From Solicoccozyma terricola (Eukaryota > Basidiomycota > Tremellomycetes > Filobasidiales > Piskurozymaceae), in NCBI GenBank assembly GCA_001600875.1, contig BCLD01000015.1:1-42237 (forward strand): a DNA stretch of 42,237 nt. The letters run 5' to 3'. The notes beneath the pieces were generated by a model. That model was not told the origin of the DNA and did no database searches. It was given only the letters and a program-made list of their open reading frames with translations. This document shows positions 11,005 through 22,751 of the stretch, piece by piece. The position numbers were made by a program, and so were the translations under genes. How positions within the stretch are numbered: the stretch's first letter is position 1; each line of letters opens with the position of its first letter.

Positions 11005-14000
11005 ATGGACCCGCAGCCTACCGACACTGACCGCGGAGACCGCCAACAGTCGTCTGAATCGTCTACCCCAGTCCGGCGAGCCTACAAGGCATGTCTCGCC
11101 TGTAGAGCGAGGAAATGCAAGTGTGATCTTGGAGACATTGATGCGCCGTCCAGTCCGCCGTGCGGGAGATGCCGACGAGAGGGACGGGAATGCATGTTCG
11201 TAGAGAGTCGAAGAGGGATGAGACCCAAGTCTACACCGTTGGTCCCAACGTCTGAGCGAGCGGATGCTTTGGATTCAGTCGTCAGACGGTTACATGGATC
11301 ATCCGACGCATCCGACGCACCTACCGTGCGCTTCAACGTCCACTTCCCGGACACCGTGTCTGGCGAATCCAACCGTACCTCCATGGCACCTACCCTGGAA
11401 TCGCCCAATAGACCAACGACGGAACGGGAGGCGAACATTCTCGCGGCGGAGCTTCCGGTCGATCCATACTCACAAGACGGAGTGTACAATCAAATCATGT
11501 CGGGATTATGGCCATGGCCTGATCAGGACGACGCCAATGCACCGACCGAAACCCCAGCCGATTTTCAAACACATCATTCACCTGTGCAAGTACCTCCAAC
11601 GTTCGCCGCCGCCGCCGCTGCCGCCGCCCCATTTGATGACCCGGTACCTACATCGACCGACGACACCGCGACATCGTACGTTCTCGTAGACAAGGGCGTG
11701 ATAGATTGGGACCATGTTATCAACCTGGCAACCGAATACTTTCGGAATGTACACCTGTTTATGGTGAGTATAGAGGTCCGTCCCCAACCTGTCCCGGGAT
11801 TAACACGCTACCCAACAGCCCTTCCTTCCCCCCGATCGCATCCCCGTCAATCAAACAGACATGATGAGGTTTGCTCGCAAAGAGCCAGACCTATTGACAG
11901 CCATCATCGTGACCACAAGCAAGAGTCGAAACTCGCCGTTTTTTCGACGCATCCACGACGAGGCCTGGCTGGATATGCAGGTGTGTTGAATGGTGTGGTA
12001 CCGATTCTCAACCACTAACCAACCCCCGGGCCCAAACAACCAGACCACCATGAGTAGGGTTCTCGATGGCGATACACCTCCCGATCTCGGTTTGATTGAA
12101 GGAATTCTTCTCGTCATCGATGAACTGCCCCGCAAGCAGCGGCAGCCGAGTCATGCGGACGCCCTCAGGCAACGGTGGATGCTGCTTGGATTTGCAACTC
12201 GTTGCGCATGTCAACTTGGTCTTCATAGGGTGAGAGTGGGTGATGAGGCGGCGAGGTGACGAGGGACGACATCTGACTCCCCGCCGCAGAACGACTTGCT
12301 GGAGGGGAAATCCCCGGCGTATCGAGCCAGGGCATCTGTGGTCTGGACATGTGGGTGTCCCTTTCCCGCATCAAATCACCCATCTGACCGTCAGCCCCAC
12401 AGACTGCTTCGTCTGGGAATCTCACCTCAACATGTTCGTCCAACACGGTGTCTCCACAAAGATTTCGTTTCCTCGCACTCGCGCGCTGAGCAATCATGTG
12501 AGGGACGGCGTCAAAGGCCCTCAGTGCTTGTGCTAACCACTCCACCGTCAGGTCGGGCCGATGCTCGCTGCCGACAACTTTCCTGGACTCTGCGCGCAGG
12601 ATGGGGCGCAAAGTGACAATGCCTGTATGGCGCAATCCAGTACGTGATGTACGTGAGCCCAGAGTCATTAGCTTGCTCACTCTACTTCCTCAGTGTTGGA
12701 CTTTAGTCAATGTAGGTCCAACGCATTCGGCGGCATTAGTATCTATACTAATCCCCCCGGTCCACAGTGTATGTCCTCGCTGTATGCAACATTTACTCCA
12801 TGATCTGACAGTGTCATCTTGGAATGACTAGCGTTGGATCAGTTCACGATACATTGTATAGCTCACTAGACAGAATCCAGGAACGCATCGAATCAGGAGA
12901 GTACTTTGTGAGTCTAGTCGGAGGGGCGACAGCGTTTTGAAATCGACTAACGTCGCCGCGCATCCAGGTCACGATGAACAGTGTACGACGGTCATCGTTC
13001 TCACTTCCATTCGACTCATAATGCCTGCTAACGCTCTTGCATCGCAGCTGACCGAGGGTTTGCAAGATCTCGAAGATTCATGGTCAAACAAGAAGTGAGC
13101 ATAGTCGGCAACCATGCCCCCCGAAGCATGCCGACCCCCCCCCCCCCCCGGGGCGGCCTGACGATCGCATTGGTACGGCAGATGGCAAGACGAGAGATGC
13201 AGGATAATGGTTGGCATCATGCTATCCGCTGCAAAGCTCTACACGTTCTCGGCGAATTTGGTGAATAACCGACCGCTAGACGTCCTCGAGTCCTCTGCTG
13301 AAACCTTCCGTCACTGCCAGCTCTCGACGACGACGCCGTACTTGGAGCACATCCGGCCTACGAAACACACCCGATCAGGTTCGTGATCACATTTTGGTAA
13401 AGGTGACGGCGGACACACTAACCATCTGCCAACAGTTGGTGATGTCGAGTCTCAGCAGGTATGTCGACGAATCCCTCGCCACCATCTATACTTACAACTC
13501 GTCCTGCACAGCACATACACATGGCCACCTCGGCAGCCATCGATCTTTTGCGTATCGCGACATCGCAAGATCATAACGCGCCACCCTTTCTGCGACTAAT
13601 AGACCATGTGGAACTCGCGTCGGTGGTGTTACTAGAGGTTAGTTGGGGACGAGTATTCCAGCGAGCCGGTGCTGAACATGTGCCTACAGGCCTTGCAATG
13701 TGGATGGCGGTCTCGGGAAGATCCACAGCAGTGCGTTTTGGTGCCGACATCCATCTTCTATCCATTGACGACGTCTGTTACAGAATATTCTCGCTGATTG
13801 AAAAGGCATCTACAATGTTGTCCAAATCCACGCCGTCTGATCCTAGTATAGAGACGTGCGGCAAGGCAGTCGCCTCGTGGTGCACCTCCCTCGCCACCAA
13901 TGTTCGTTCCGCGCTCCACCGTACGTCTCACCACGCTGACATCTACGTTACCAGATCGGACAGGACACCTACCTGTCAATCCCACCCCGCTTCCCTCAAG

Positions 14001-16906
14001 CAACCTCAAACGAGCGGCAGTACCCGACGCTCGACTCTGGCGCATTCCCTCGACCATCAAACCGACGTGACCTGGGCATCCGGGCTCGCGCAGACCACCG
14101 CCAGCCGTATAACACGTACTCGAGAGCGCCATCAGTAACAGAAGAGCATGAAGCAGCACTAGTATTGGAGGTAAGATCAGCGTAATGTCCCCCCGCCCGC
14201 ATCACCGCTAACCACCGCGCCACAGGATTTGGCCTTGTCGCGAGGGAAGAATGTGGAGAGGATTACAGGGGAAGCCGGTCCGAATCTATACGGTGAGTGG
14301 ATGTTGCTGCCGATTGCGGCGAGGAAACGTTTTTTTTTTGACGGCGCTCCGTGGCCAGGCGAGTTGCAGATACCACTAGTCCCCAATTCAGATCAATCCA
14401 ACAACGGTCTTTTTGCAAACTACCTCGGCCTGCATGTGTTGCCTGATCGCGAACGGTCCGAGTTTATCATCCGTTATTATGTGAGTGGTCCACTTGCCGC
14501 TGCCCGCCGAGTGGTCATTAACGACTCCTATCCTGCAGATCCAGGAGTAAGTTGCGACCGCGGAGCCGACCAAGAAACCTACTGCTGATCACACATCCGT
14601 CCCTCCCCAGCGTCAACTGGCTGTACGTGATGAACCCTCGACGCGCATTGCTTCACGGCAACTAACGAAAAAAAACATCCGCAGTATGTGTTGCATCCAC
14701 GTACCAACGTTTGAGCGAGAATGCCTTGCGTGGTGGGAAAGACCTCCCACAAAGGTAGTTGACGAGACGGAAATCGCCTTCCTACCCTTGTACACCGCCT
14801 GCCTCGTCTTAGGCCTTCACCTCATGAGCGTCTCGGGATTGCAGCGACTAGGGTACACCAGCGAAGACAGGAGCCGGATTTGTAGAGACTGTTGGCAGCT
14901 AGGTTTCACCGCGCTGCAGAATGCGGATTGGATGCAGGTCCACAATCTCAAGAGCGTACAGGCGATCATGTGGGTGGTCGTTCGTTTTCCCATTGACGCC
15001 AGCGCCGGCACGGCCCGCACTGACACGTCTCCGCAGCATCATCGGACCCTATCTGGTCAGCATGTGGCGATCTGAATTCCACTGGACTTTACTCGGCTCA
15101 GCGATCAAGGTGAGGGCAATGCTCATCGCCGCGCAATCGTTCTGACACCGACCCCGCAGGTTGCGCAAAACCTCCGTCTCTCACGACTCGGCCCGGAGCC
15201 TAGCAAAGGTGCTTCCCGGGAGTCCATTCGAAAGATGTATGGCTCTCGGTGGGTCGAAGCGGCGGATCGGGAGATCGCACGTCGCGTTTGGTGGTGTCTG
15301 GTCGAGCTGGATTGGACGTTTGCAGGTGAGATCCCGGTGCCCCGCCGGGAGAATCCATCGTACGTACGCACTCACGCCAACCTCACAGCCGAACACGAGT
15401 TTAATGCCAGTATTTCTGGGGATTTTGTGACATCTCTACCGGCGAACATAGCGGATTCGGACCTGTATGGACATGGCCCCGTTGTTTCAAAGCCCATGAG
15501 TGTTAGAACGGTGAGTTGGCACGAAAAGAGGCTTTTGCCGGCCTCTGAACCGTCTCCCCACCCCCCAGCCCATGTCATTCATCCTCAACCGCTGGCAACT
15601 ATTCCGCCCATTCCGAGACCTCCTGGAAACCTCGAACCGCCGTGGAAAGCTGGATCACACGTCGGTGATGAAGTGAGCGTGTCGGTTTTGCCGTGTCTGT
15701 TCGCCGGCGTCTTACTCACCTTTGCCCATTCAGGACCCACGACGCCATCACCTTGAACATCGCACACGCTTCCCCGTTCTACCACGACGATGCGGATCTT
15801 TCTGATTATACGACGGATGCCGAGGACATGAGACGATGGTGAGCGCAATCAACCGGCGTACGGTCCAGAAGAGAACGCTCACGCCACTCCTCAGCGAAAC
15901 TGAAAGGAACACCTTTCATAAAGCGGCGGACTTGCGATTAGTTCGATTGCATCGTTTCCACTCATCCTTGGCAGACCGTCTTCCGTGAGTTTTGCCTCGA
16001 ACCGAGCCATGACGTCGCTGACAACGCGACGCCCTCCAGAAAATACAGCTTTTCGCGCAAGATCTGCGTCCGGGCCGCGAAAAACATCATCACCAGAGGT
16101 GAACCCTTTGAACCTCCCAGCAACTACTGGTGCGTCTTCAGATGGCGTAATTTACGCTTGTATTCTGTCTGACGTGCCTGTTTTGCCAGGTTCACACCGT
16201 ATGGTCTCTTCACGTCGTGCGTTGTGCTTTTGTTGGAGACGACGCATGCTTCCAAGCAGCAAGCGGTGGAGTTGCGAAATTACATCCAATCGGGCATTGC
16301 TAGCCTTCGGTGGGTCCGGTCATGTCAATCCTATTCGTAGCTAACCACCGGACCGTCACCTTGCAGGCTGAATACGGAAATCACCGGGAAAGCCACCGCG
16401 GCAGACTATCTACAACAGTTATTGGGTGAGGCATTTTTCACAGGATCGCCAAACATCAAAGCTGACGATTTTGCTCCCCCTCCCCCTCTCTCTACAGACG
16501 CAGAAAGTCAACTGGAAGCCACCACACTCGACGAGACCGATTCGAGGAAGCGAACCAGACAGGGAGAGGAAGTAGAAACGTCTTCCTTGTCTCGCCTGAT
16601 TAAAAAGGTGCGGTTGGCACACCCCGCCTGACACGATTACTAACGACTCAACCCCCCCAGGTCCGACTCGGCCAAGAGACTGGGCAAACCCTCGACTCTA
16701 CCTACGCTGCAGAGTTCCTCAACTTCAACCTCCCTTCATACACTGGACCCGGCGTGTGGCCAGTGGATCTGAGTGGCAATGATATTCCAGATCAGTACCT
16801 CTCCGAGATGCAAGATCGTAACATATTTGATCTTGTGCAGTTGATCATGGGGGATACGGCACTGGAGTATGGGCAGACTGGAGAACAGACTTTGGGATCG
16901 TCGTGA
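11005..16906 (+). CDS. Aro80-like Zn2Cys6 regulator with two fungal_trans-like modules
   Basis: A nuclear transcription factor. The binuclear zinc cluster is near the N-terminus (CLACRARKCKCDLGDIDAP... then CGRCRREGREC), with the DLG-xx-D-xP-PPC-x-RCRRE spacing typical of yeast Aro80. After an acidic/Ala-rich linker, the first regulatory module runs from VINLATEYFRNVHLFM through LGFATRCACQLGLHR and RCRIMVGIMLSAAKLYT to about 13900. A 53-nt phase-0 intron (13902-13954) keeps the frame open into a second linker and a second module: LVLEDLALSRGKNV, IIRYY, VNWLY, CIHVPTFERECLAWWE and REIARRVWWCLVELDWTF, ending LGSS at 16906. There are about 20 introns and an estimated 1,500 residues. No second zinc cluster is visible. 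I prefer one fused gene; two genes, the second lacking a DNA-binding domain, is the alternative. It probably regulates the flanking genes. Confidence 0.72.
13135..13149. repeat. C15 tract in regulator intron
   Basis: A C-run inside an intron of the regulator gene, upstream of a CCTGACG branch-like site and the acceptor at about 13191. Confidence 0.85.
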
Positions 16907-17451
16907 ATGTACCAGAGTTCCTTAAAAATGAAACTACGGAACGCTATCATCCACCATTAAAATCATCGAAATCGCCGTCGCATGTGCCCTGCTGATCTGA
17001 TCATCAGAATGGAGCGATAAGATAATCATCACCTTTGTTCTCTTTGTCATCGCTTACACGACGGCCTGCGAGCACCCCATCCTTTCAAGCCCCGCTGCGG
17101 GCCAATACGTGCGATGAAGACGATCATGCTGAGACACGGAGTTGATCGCGTGCGGGATTGACAATGGAGTAGAGGAGGAGTTGGAAAGTGATGGCACACC
17201 GATAGGGATGGACGATGATGAACCTTTGGCCTCTAGGTATGTAGCCACTTCCCATACTTCCCCGTGATCACGACGTGGACGGCATCGCCGAAGGTGCGGC
17301 TATCTTTTTTTGCTTACGCTGCGGATGCTCTAGTGAAAGTTGACCATCTCTAGCAGGGAACTGACTCCATTGGTCATTTCGTGGTTTATACTTGTACAGA
17401 ATCAAAACAGCCACGGCGCCGCCCAACAAGTCCACTGAAGGGCGATACGTT
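16907..17451. other. Intergenic region between regulator and TupA-like gene
   Basis: A stretch of 545 bp without a convincing gene. Short frames here lack family signals. It probably holds the regulator 3' end and the promoter of the solute-binding-protein gene. Confidence 0.5.
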
Positions 17452-18585
17452 ATGACTAGCCCATACAACGTTATATTTGTCTCCCAAATCGCATCCATCT
17501 CATACCAGACCACTTCGTCCATCCTCCGACCTGATCTCTACCACGATGGGACAGAACCGCACATCATCTCTTCGCATCCGCTCGAGGTCCACGGCAACGC
17601 CTCCGCACCGAGTGTCGTACGAATCGGGAACGGTGGCCTAGGACCCACTGGCATTCTGGCAAAACTATGCAACGAGTATCTCCGCACAAAGCGGCTAAAC
17701 AACCTCCTACGTATCGAGTGGGTCTGCAACCATTCCCGATACACGCAGGTTGCATTGCAAGCAGGTGTTGTAGACATTGCGTTGACGTATGAGCGGGAAC
17801 AGGAGAGGGCAGCGGCCAGGGAGGGATGGTCGCGTACGGTAGATATCCTGTGTCATGATCATTTCGTACTCGCAGGTCCTCGTGAAGACTCGGCCGGCGT
17901 TGCATTCCGGGACGATATCGGACAATCACTCAAAAGGATCGCAATCAAGGGCTACAATGGTGATGAGTGCGTGGTATTCCATACTCGCGGTGACGGCTCT
18001 GCTACCATGCACAAGGAACACACCCTGTGGGATCTCGCAAACGTCCCGTCGTCCATGAGGAACACCGCTACATGGTACCGTCGTCTGCCTCAAACTCCTC
18101 TCGACGCTCTCCGCCACGCCAATGAAGAACACGCCTACCTACTCACCGATCGTGCGACATTCCTGCTCGCTAAATCGAAAGGGGAAATCGACAATATGGT
18201 CATCTTCAACGAAGGGAGCAGCGTCTTGCTGAATACCTGCGCCATCCTCGTCCGGTCGGATGAGGACAGAAAGTCGGTATTGAATCTTGCGCAGTGGTTG
18301 CTAGAGGAGCATGCGCAGGATATAATCGAACATTACGGAAGGGATACGATAATCGGTGTGCCGTTGTTTACGAGAAAAGGCAAGGAGGAGGTCGATGAGA
18401 TGGGTGAGTGGGTACCCCGTATGCTCTTAAGCACCGAGCTCACCACCGTCGTCCCTCCGAAAGATGAATTGAAGAAGCTATACCCCGCCACACGCATAAA
18501 GCATTCGAAGAGGAGCGTCGCGATAGGCAACCCAGACAGTATTCACACAATGTCGACGTCCTTATCGGACGGGCTGACTGCGTGA
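17452..18585 (+). CDS. TupA-like (tungstate-type) solute-binding domain protein
   Basis: A single-exon frame of 377 residues. The core resembles bacterial TupA, the substrate-binding component of tungstate ABC transporters: RIGNGGLGPTGILAKLCNEY near the start, WVCNHSRYTQVAL, VVDIALTYEREQE, HDHFVLAGPREDSAG, FHTRGDGSATMHKEHTLW with the ligand-loop Ser/Thr, then TATWYRRL and ILVRSDED. No signal peptide, lipobox or membrane segment is evident. The ATG at 17452 is the first in frame; the open frame extends upstream without another ATG. The lack of introns contrasts with its intron-rich neighbours, and the bacterial affinity suggests an ancient transfer. It sits between the regulator and the multifunctional enzyme. 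Its ligand could be an oxyanion or an organic acid, and its role in the cluster is unknown. Confidence 0.75.
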   Translation: MTSPYNVIFVSQIASISYQTTSSILRPDLYHDGTEPHIISSHPLEVHGNASAPSVVRIGNGGLGPTGILAKLCNEYLRTKRLNNLLRIEWVCNHSRYTQVALQAGVVDIALTYEREQERAAAREGWSRTVDILCHDHFVLAGPREDSAGVAFRDDIGQSLKRIAIKGYNGDECVVFHTRGDGSATMHKEHTLWDLANVPSSMRNTATWYRRLPQTPLDALRHANEEHAYLLTDRATFLLAKSKGEIDNMVIFNEGSSVLLNTCAILVRSDEDRKSVLNLAQWLLEEHAQDIIEHYGRDTIIGVPLFTRKGKEEVDEMGEWVPRMLLSTELTTVVPPKDELKKLYPATRIKHSKRSVAIGNPDSIHTMSTSLSDGLTA

Positions 18586-18832
18586 CGTTGTTGTATATAT
18601 GCATCCATGTACGCTGTGCTCCGCCGTCCCCCGAGTTTCAAGTTAACCGCAGCGGCTACTTGATTCCCGGCGAAACACGCGAATTACCCGCGCATCGCCG
18701 CTATAAAGCAGTGGCTACCCTGGCCATATCCACCACTAGCTGTACACCATCTCCCTGCCATCATCTGCACCGCAGTCCCTACCTCCCTTGAACCATCCAT
18801 CCATCCGTGCGGACGATATACCCCATCCACAA
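18586..18832 (+). promoter_or_regulatory. Promoter region of the multifunctional enzyme gene
   Basis: This 247-bp gap has TATAAA at 18702-18707, about 125 bp before the ATG, and the motif CGGCGAAACA at 18668-18677. The same 10-mer is at 9030-9039 in the ligase/thiolase promoter. The tract 18655-18700 is rich in CCG/CGG triplets, the half-site type bound by Zn2Cys6 regulators such as the one encoded upstream. Confidence 0.5.
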
Positions 18833-21800
18833 ATGACGGTCGACTTCAACAACAAGGTGGTTTTGGTCACAGGTGCCGCCCAAGGTATCGGCAGGGCGTG
18901 AGTCGGCCATCGCACTATACCCTGTTTCACAGGACTAAAACTAGCTCCGCAGATACGCCCTCTTCTTTGCAGCACGAGGAGCTTCTGTTGTTGTCAACGA
19001 TGTATCGTTGCCATTCGCCCAGAAGGTGGTCGATGAGATTATAAACTGTGCGTCCAGCGTACTATCCTCCACCGGCAGATACTGACAGTCGGTTCTTCAG
19101 CTGGCGGACGGGCTGCAGCAGCACCCGGATCGGTAGTAGAGGGTACCAAGATTGTAGAAGCGGCAGTAAAGGCGTTTGGCACCGTTCACATCCTGATCAA
19201 CAACGCAGGTGTACTGCGTGAGTCGTTCGCGCCCTCCCCAACGCCCCCCCCCCCCCCCCAAAGTCCTCATCGTACCATACCACCGCAGGTGACAAGTCGT
19301 TCAAGAAGATGAGCAGACAGGACATGGAGCTGGTCCTGCTTGTTCACTTGAAAGGAGCTTTCGCGTGTACCAAGGCGTGCTGGCCATTATTCCGTAATCA
19401 AAAGGTTAGGGAGCATAGACGATACCCATCGACCGCTCATACTGATCCTTATTTGCAGTTCGGTCGCATCATCAATACCGCCTCTGCTGCAGGATTGTAT
19501 GGAAACATGGGTCAAGCGAATTATTCGGCTGCCAAGAGTATGTTGAGACGATGGCAATAGCAAAAGACAACCCTCTGACAATGAAACCCACAGTGGGCCT
19601 GGTCAGTTTCACGAAAACACTGGCCAAGGAGGGTGTCAAATACAACATCAAGGCGAATGTGATTGCTCCGGTGAGTGTTCGTGTTGTTATCCGCCGTCGA
19701 GCACCACGCTCACCCAAGACCCCACGACCCTCCTACCCAAGATCGCTGCCTCGGCCATGACAGCAACCATCATGCCACCAGATGTACTCAAACACCTGAC
19801 ACCAGACTTTATCGCGCCACTTGTTGGATTGCTTTGTGCAGATCAGGTAGGTGGTGAATCATTTGCGGAATATATAGTCGAAAGCTGAAATTCATAAACA
19901 ACAGGCACCGGACGTGACGGGCAGACTGTTCGAAGCTGGTGCTGGGTTCTTTGCAGAAGTTAGATGGCAGCGATCAAAGGGTGGGTACAACCTGTCATTT
20001 CGCCAGTCACACACTAACCGGGACCCCCAACAGGCGCATACTTCAAACCGGACGACACTTTCACCCCATCGGCCGTCAAACTAAAGTGGAAGGAAGTGCA
20101 AGACTTTTCCTCTGGATCCGCATACCCGACAGGAATGGAAGAGACAGACCCTGTGGTGGGTTTACCACCTTATCATTCCACCCATGACATTATCTCACCC
20201 TACTCCTCACAGGCTTTACTTCAGAAATCCAAAGCGCTACCACCCAATCCTCAGTGCAGCCCACAAATCGATTTCAAGGGCAAGACGGTAATCATCACCG
20301 GAGCAGGAGCTGGCTTGGGGCGTGCATACGCTCTCATGTATGGGAGACTCGGTGCCAACGTCGTAGTGAACGATGTCAGTGAGGATGGTGCCAATATGGT
20401 GGTGAAAGAGGTACTGCGTGGTGAGTTGTCAGTGGACGTACAGTATCTTACGCTCGCTCATATTGTTCCCGCAGCCGGTGGACAGGCTATCGCTGCACTC
20501 TTCTCCGCTGAAGATGGGGAGGCTATTGTCAACCTCGCCATGGAACGGTACGGCGGGGTACATGTCCTGGTAGCAAACGCCGGCATTTTGAGGGACAAGT
20601 CTTTCCTGGCAATGAGTGAAGCCGATTGGGATTCCGTGATTGCGGTTCATTTGAAGGGCACGTTCTTGGTGGGTCGATGTCGTTGCCGGGCCCCCTTCGA
20701 ACCCACGTACTGACGAGCCGCCCTGCACTTTCAGTGCGCCCAAGCATGTTGGCCGATCTTCCAGGCTCAAAAGTATGGCCGAATCGTCACCACCGCATCT
20801 GGAGTCGGCTTGTACGGCAATTTCGGTCAAGCGAATTACACTACGGCCAAGTCTGCAATCATCGGCCTGACTAGGACGTTGGCAATCGAAGGTGCGAGAT
20901 ACAATATCAAGGTGAACTGTATTGCCCCGAGCGCTGGCACGGCGATGACGAAGACTATCTGGTCACCGTGAGTTTGAAAGTCGGGGGCCGCCGTTGCTTT
21001 GGTGCTCATCCCGTTGTCAATCCTTCGTAGGGAGATGGTGGCGATGTTCAAGGTGAGCCTGTTTCTGAAAAAGGGTTCGAGGGGCCTGTTTCTAACCTCC
21101 CCCCCAACCCGCACAGCCGGATTTCGTTGCACCAGTCGTTGGCTTCTTGTCGTCGGATCAGTGCGAAGACTCGGGAACTGTCTACGAAGTTACGGGAGGT
21201 TGGGCTGCGCAAGTTCGGTGGGAGCGTACTGGAGGGTGAGTGTCGGTGGATGGTATTCCAAGCCTTTCGCTCACCCCCGGTCCACCTCAGATTCGCTTTC
21301 CCCAACGACAGGCCCTTGACGCTCGAGGCACTGGCGGGCAAATGGAGCGATATCACCGACTTTGAAGACGGTCGTGCGACCCATCCAGCCAACGGTCCAG
21401 ACGCGATCCAATCCATCCTCGACAACTTCAAGAACACCTCGGATACCACCTCTTATGCCGACGATCAAGACACCGAGAAGATCAAGCAGGCAAAGAATGA
21501 AACCCATCCAACGTCTTCGTTCCATTACGATGACCGCGACGTCATCTTGTACAACTTGGGGGTGGGTGCCACCGAAGCCGAACTGCAATGGACTTTCGAG
21601 GGCTCGGAACACTTTGAGGTCCTGCCAACGTTTGGTGTCGTTCCACCGTTTGCTCTCTCCAGCGGAATTTCCTATGATTATGTGCCGAATTTCAACCCCG
21701 CCAAGTTGCTGCATGGAGAGCAATACTTGAAGATCCTTGCACCCATTCCAACCAGTGGTACGCTTGAAAGCGACGTCCGGTTGATGGAAGTGCTGGATAA

Positions 21801-22479
21801 AGGGAAAGCTGCCACCATCACCTCGATCACCATCACAAAGGACAAGGCGACAGGTCAACCTCTCTTTGAAAACCAGAGCACGGTCATGCTCCGTGGCAGT
21901 GGTGGCTTTGGAGGCAGGAAGCAGGGATCGGATCGTGGGGCTGCTTCTGCGCCCAACGTGCCTCCGAAGCGAAAACCCGACGTCATCATAGAGGAGAAGA
22001 CGTCGGAGAACCAGGCGGCGATCTATAGATTGTCGGGAGATCGCAATCCCCTTCACATCGACCCGCAATTTGCAGCGGTTGGAGGTTTCAAGAAGCCGAG
22101 TGAGTGGGCAGGCAGACGTTGAACGATTAAGCAAGCTCACAACCGTCGCGACCAGTCCTCCACGGCCTCTGCTCGATGGGAGTTGCCGGCAAGCATGTGT
22201 ACAAGGCATTCGGGGCGTTTAGCGATATCAAGGTCAGGTTCGCCGGTACGGTCATACCAGGTGAAACTTTGGTCACGGAGATGTGGAAGGAGGGTAACAA
22301 GGTGATATTCAGTGAGTAGAACGCGGGGAACCCACCCTTCTTCTGTCCAAATTTTTGACGATTCGATAACCCGTACAGCCACCAAAGTCAAGGAACGAGA
22401 TGCACCTGCGCTCAGTTCTGCGGCGGTAACGCTAGTTGACAAGGGTGATAGTAGCAAGCCAGCAAAGGCCAAACTGTAG
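18833..22479 (+). CDS. fox2: Peroxisomal multifunctional beta-oxidation enzyme (MFE-2, Fox2 type)
   Basis: Combines (3R)-hydroxyacyl-CoA dehydrogenase and 2-enoyl-CoA hydratase 2 activity. Two short-chain dehydrogenase domains come first. Domain 1 has [24 protein letters not shown] and active-site ANYSAAK. Domain 2 has [20 protein letters not shown] and ANYTTAK. They are followed by a MaoC-like hot-dog hydratase with [14 protein letters not shown] and HGLCSMGV. The C-terminus is KAKL, giving an AKL peroxisomal signal, and no SCP2 domain follows. The estimated length of about 930 residues fits fungal Fox2 (about 900). There are about 15 short introns; one holds a C16 run (19244-19259). It supplies the hydration and oxidation steps between the ligase and thiolase of this cluster. 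It converges on LCB1, 272 bp away. Confidence 0.93.
19244..19259. repeat. C16 tract in MFE-2 intron
   Basis: A pure C-run in the intron that splits the first dehydrogenase domain after INNAGVL. Confidence 0.85.
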
Positions 22480-22751
22480 GGGTATCTGTGTATCTTGGTA
22501 TTCTGATTCCAGGCAGCGAATGGAGAGTCGTGGGTTGTACCAACATCCAATTACATCAATGCGTCAGTGAGAGAACCGAAAATTACCGCGCAAAGACGAG
22601 AGGTCCATTAAAAAGTGGTATCCCATTATGATACGAAAAAATGTTTGTCCCATCATGATGCGCTTGTAATATAGGTTTATGCGCATACGACGTATGTCAC
22701 CGGAATTCTCCATCATCGCTTCTCTGCAAAAGATCATCGGCCTCATCAGCG

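Noticed and set aside
17392..17451. Longer start for the TupA-like protein.
   Set aside because: The first codon is TTG. The first ATG in frame is at 17452.
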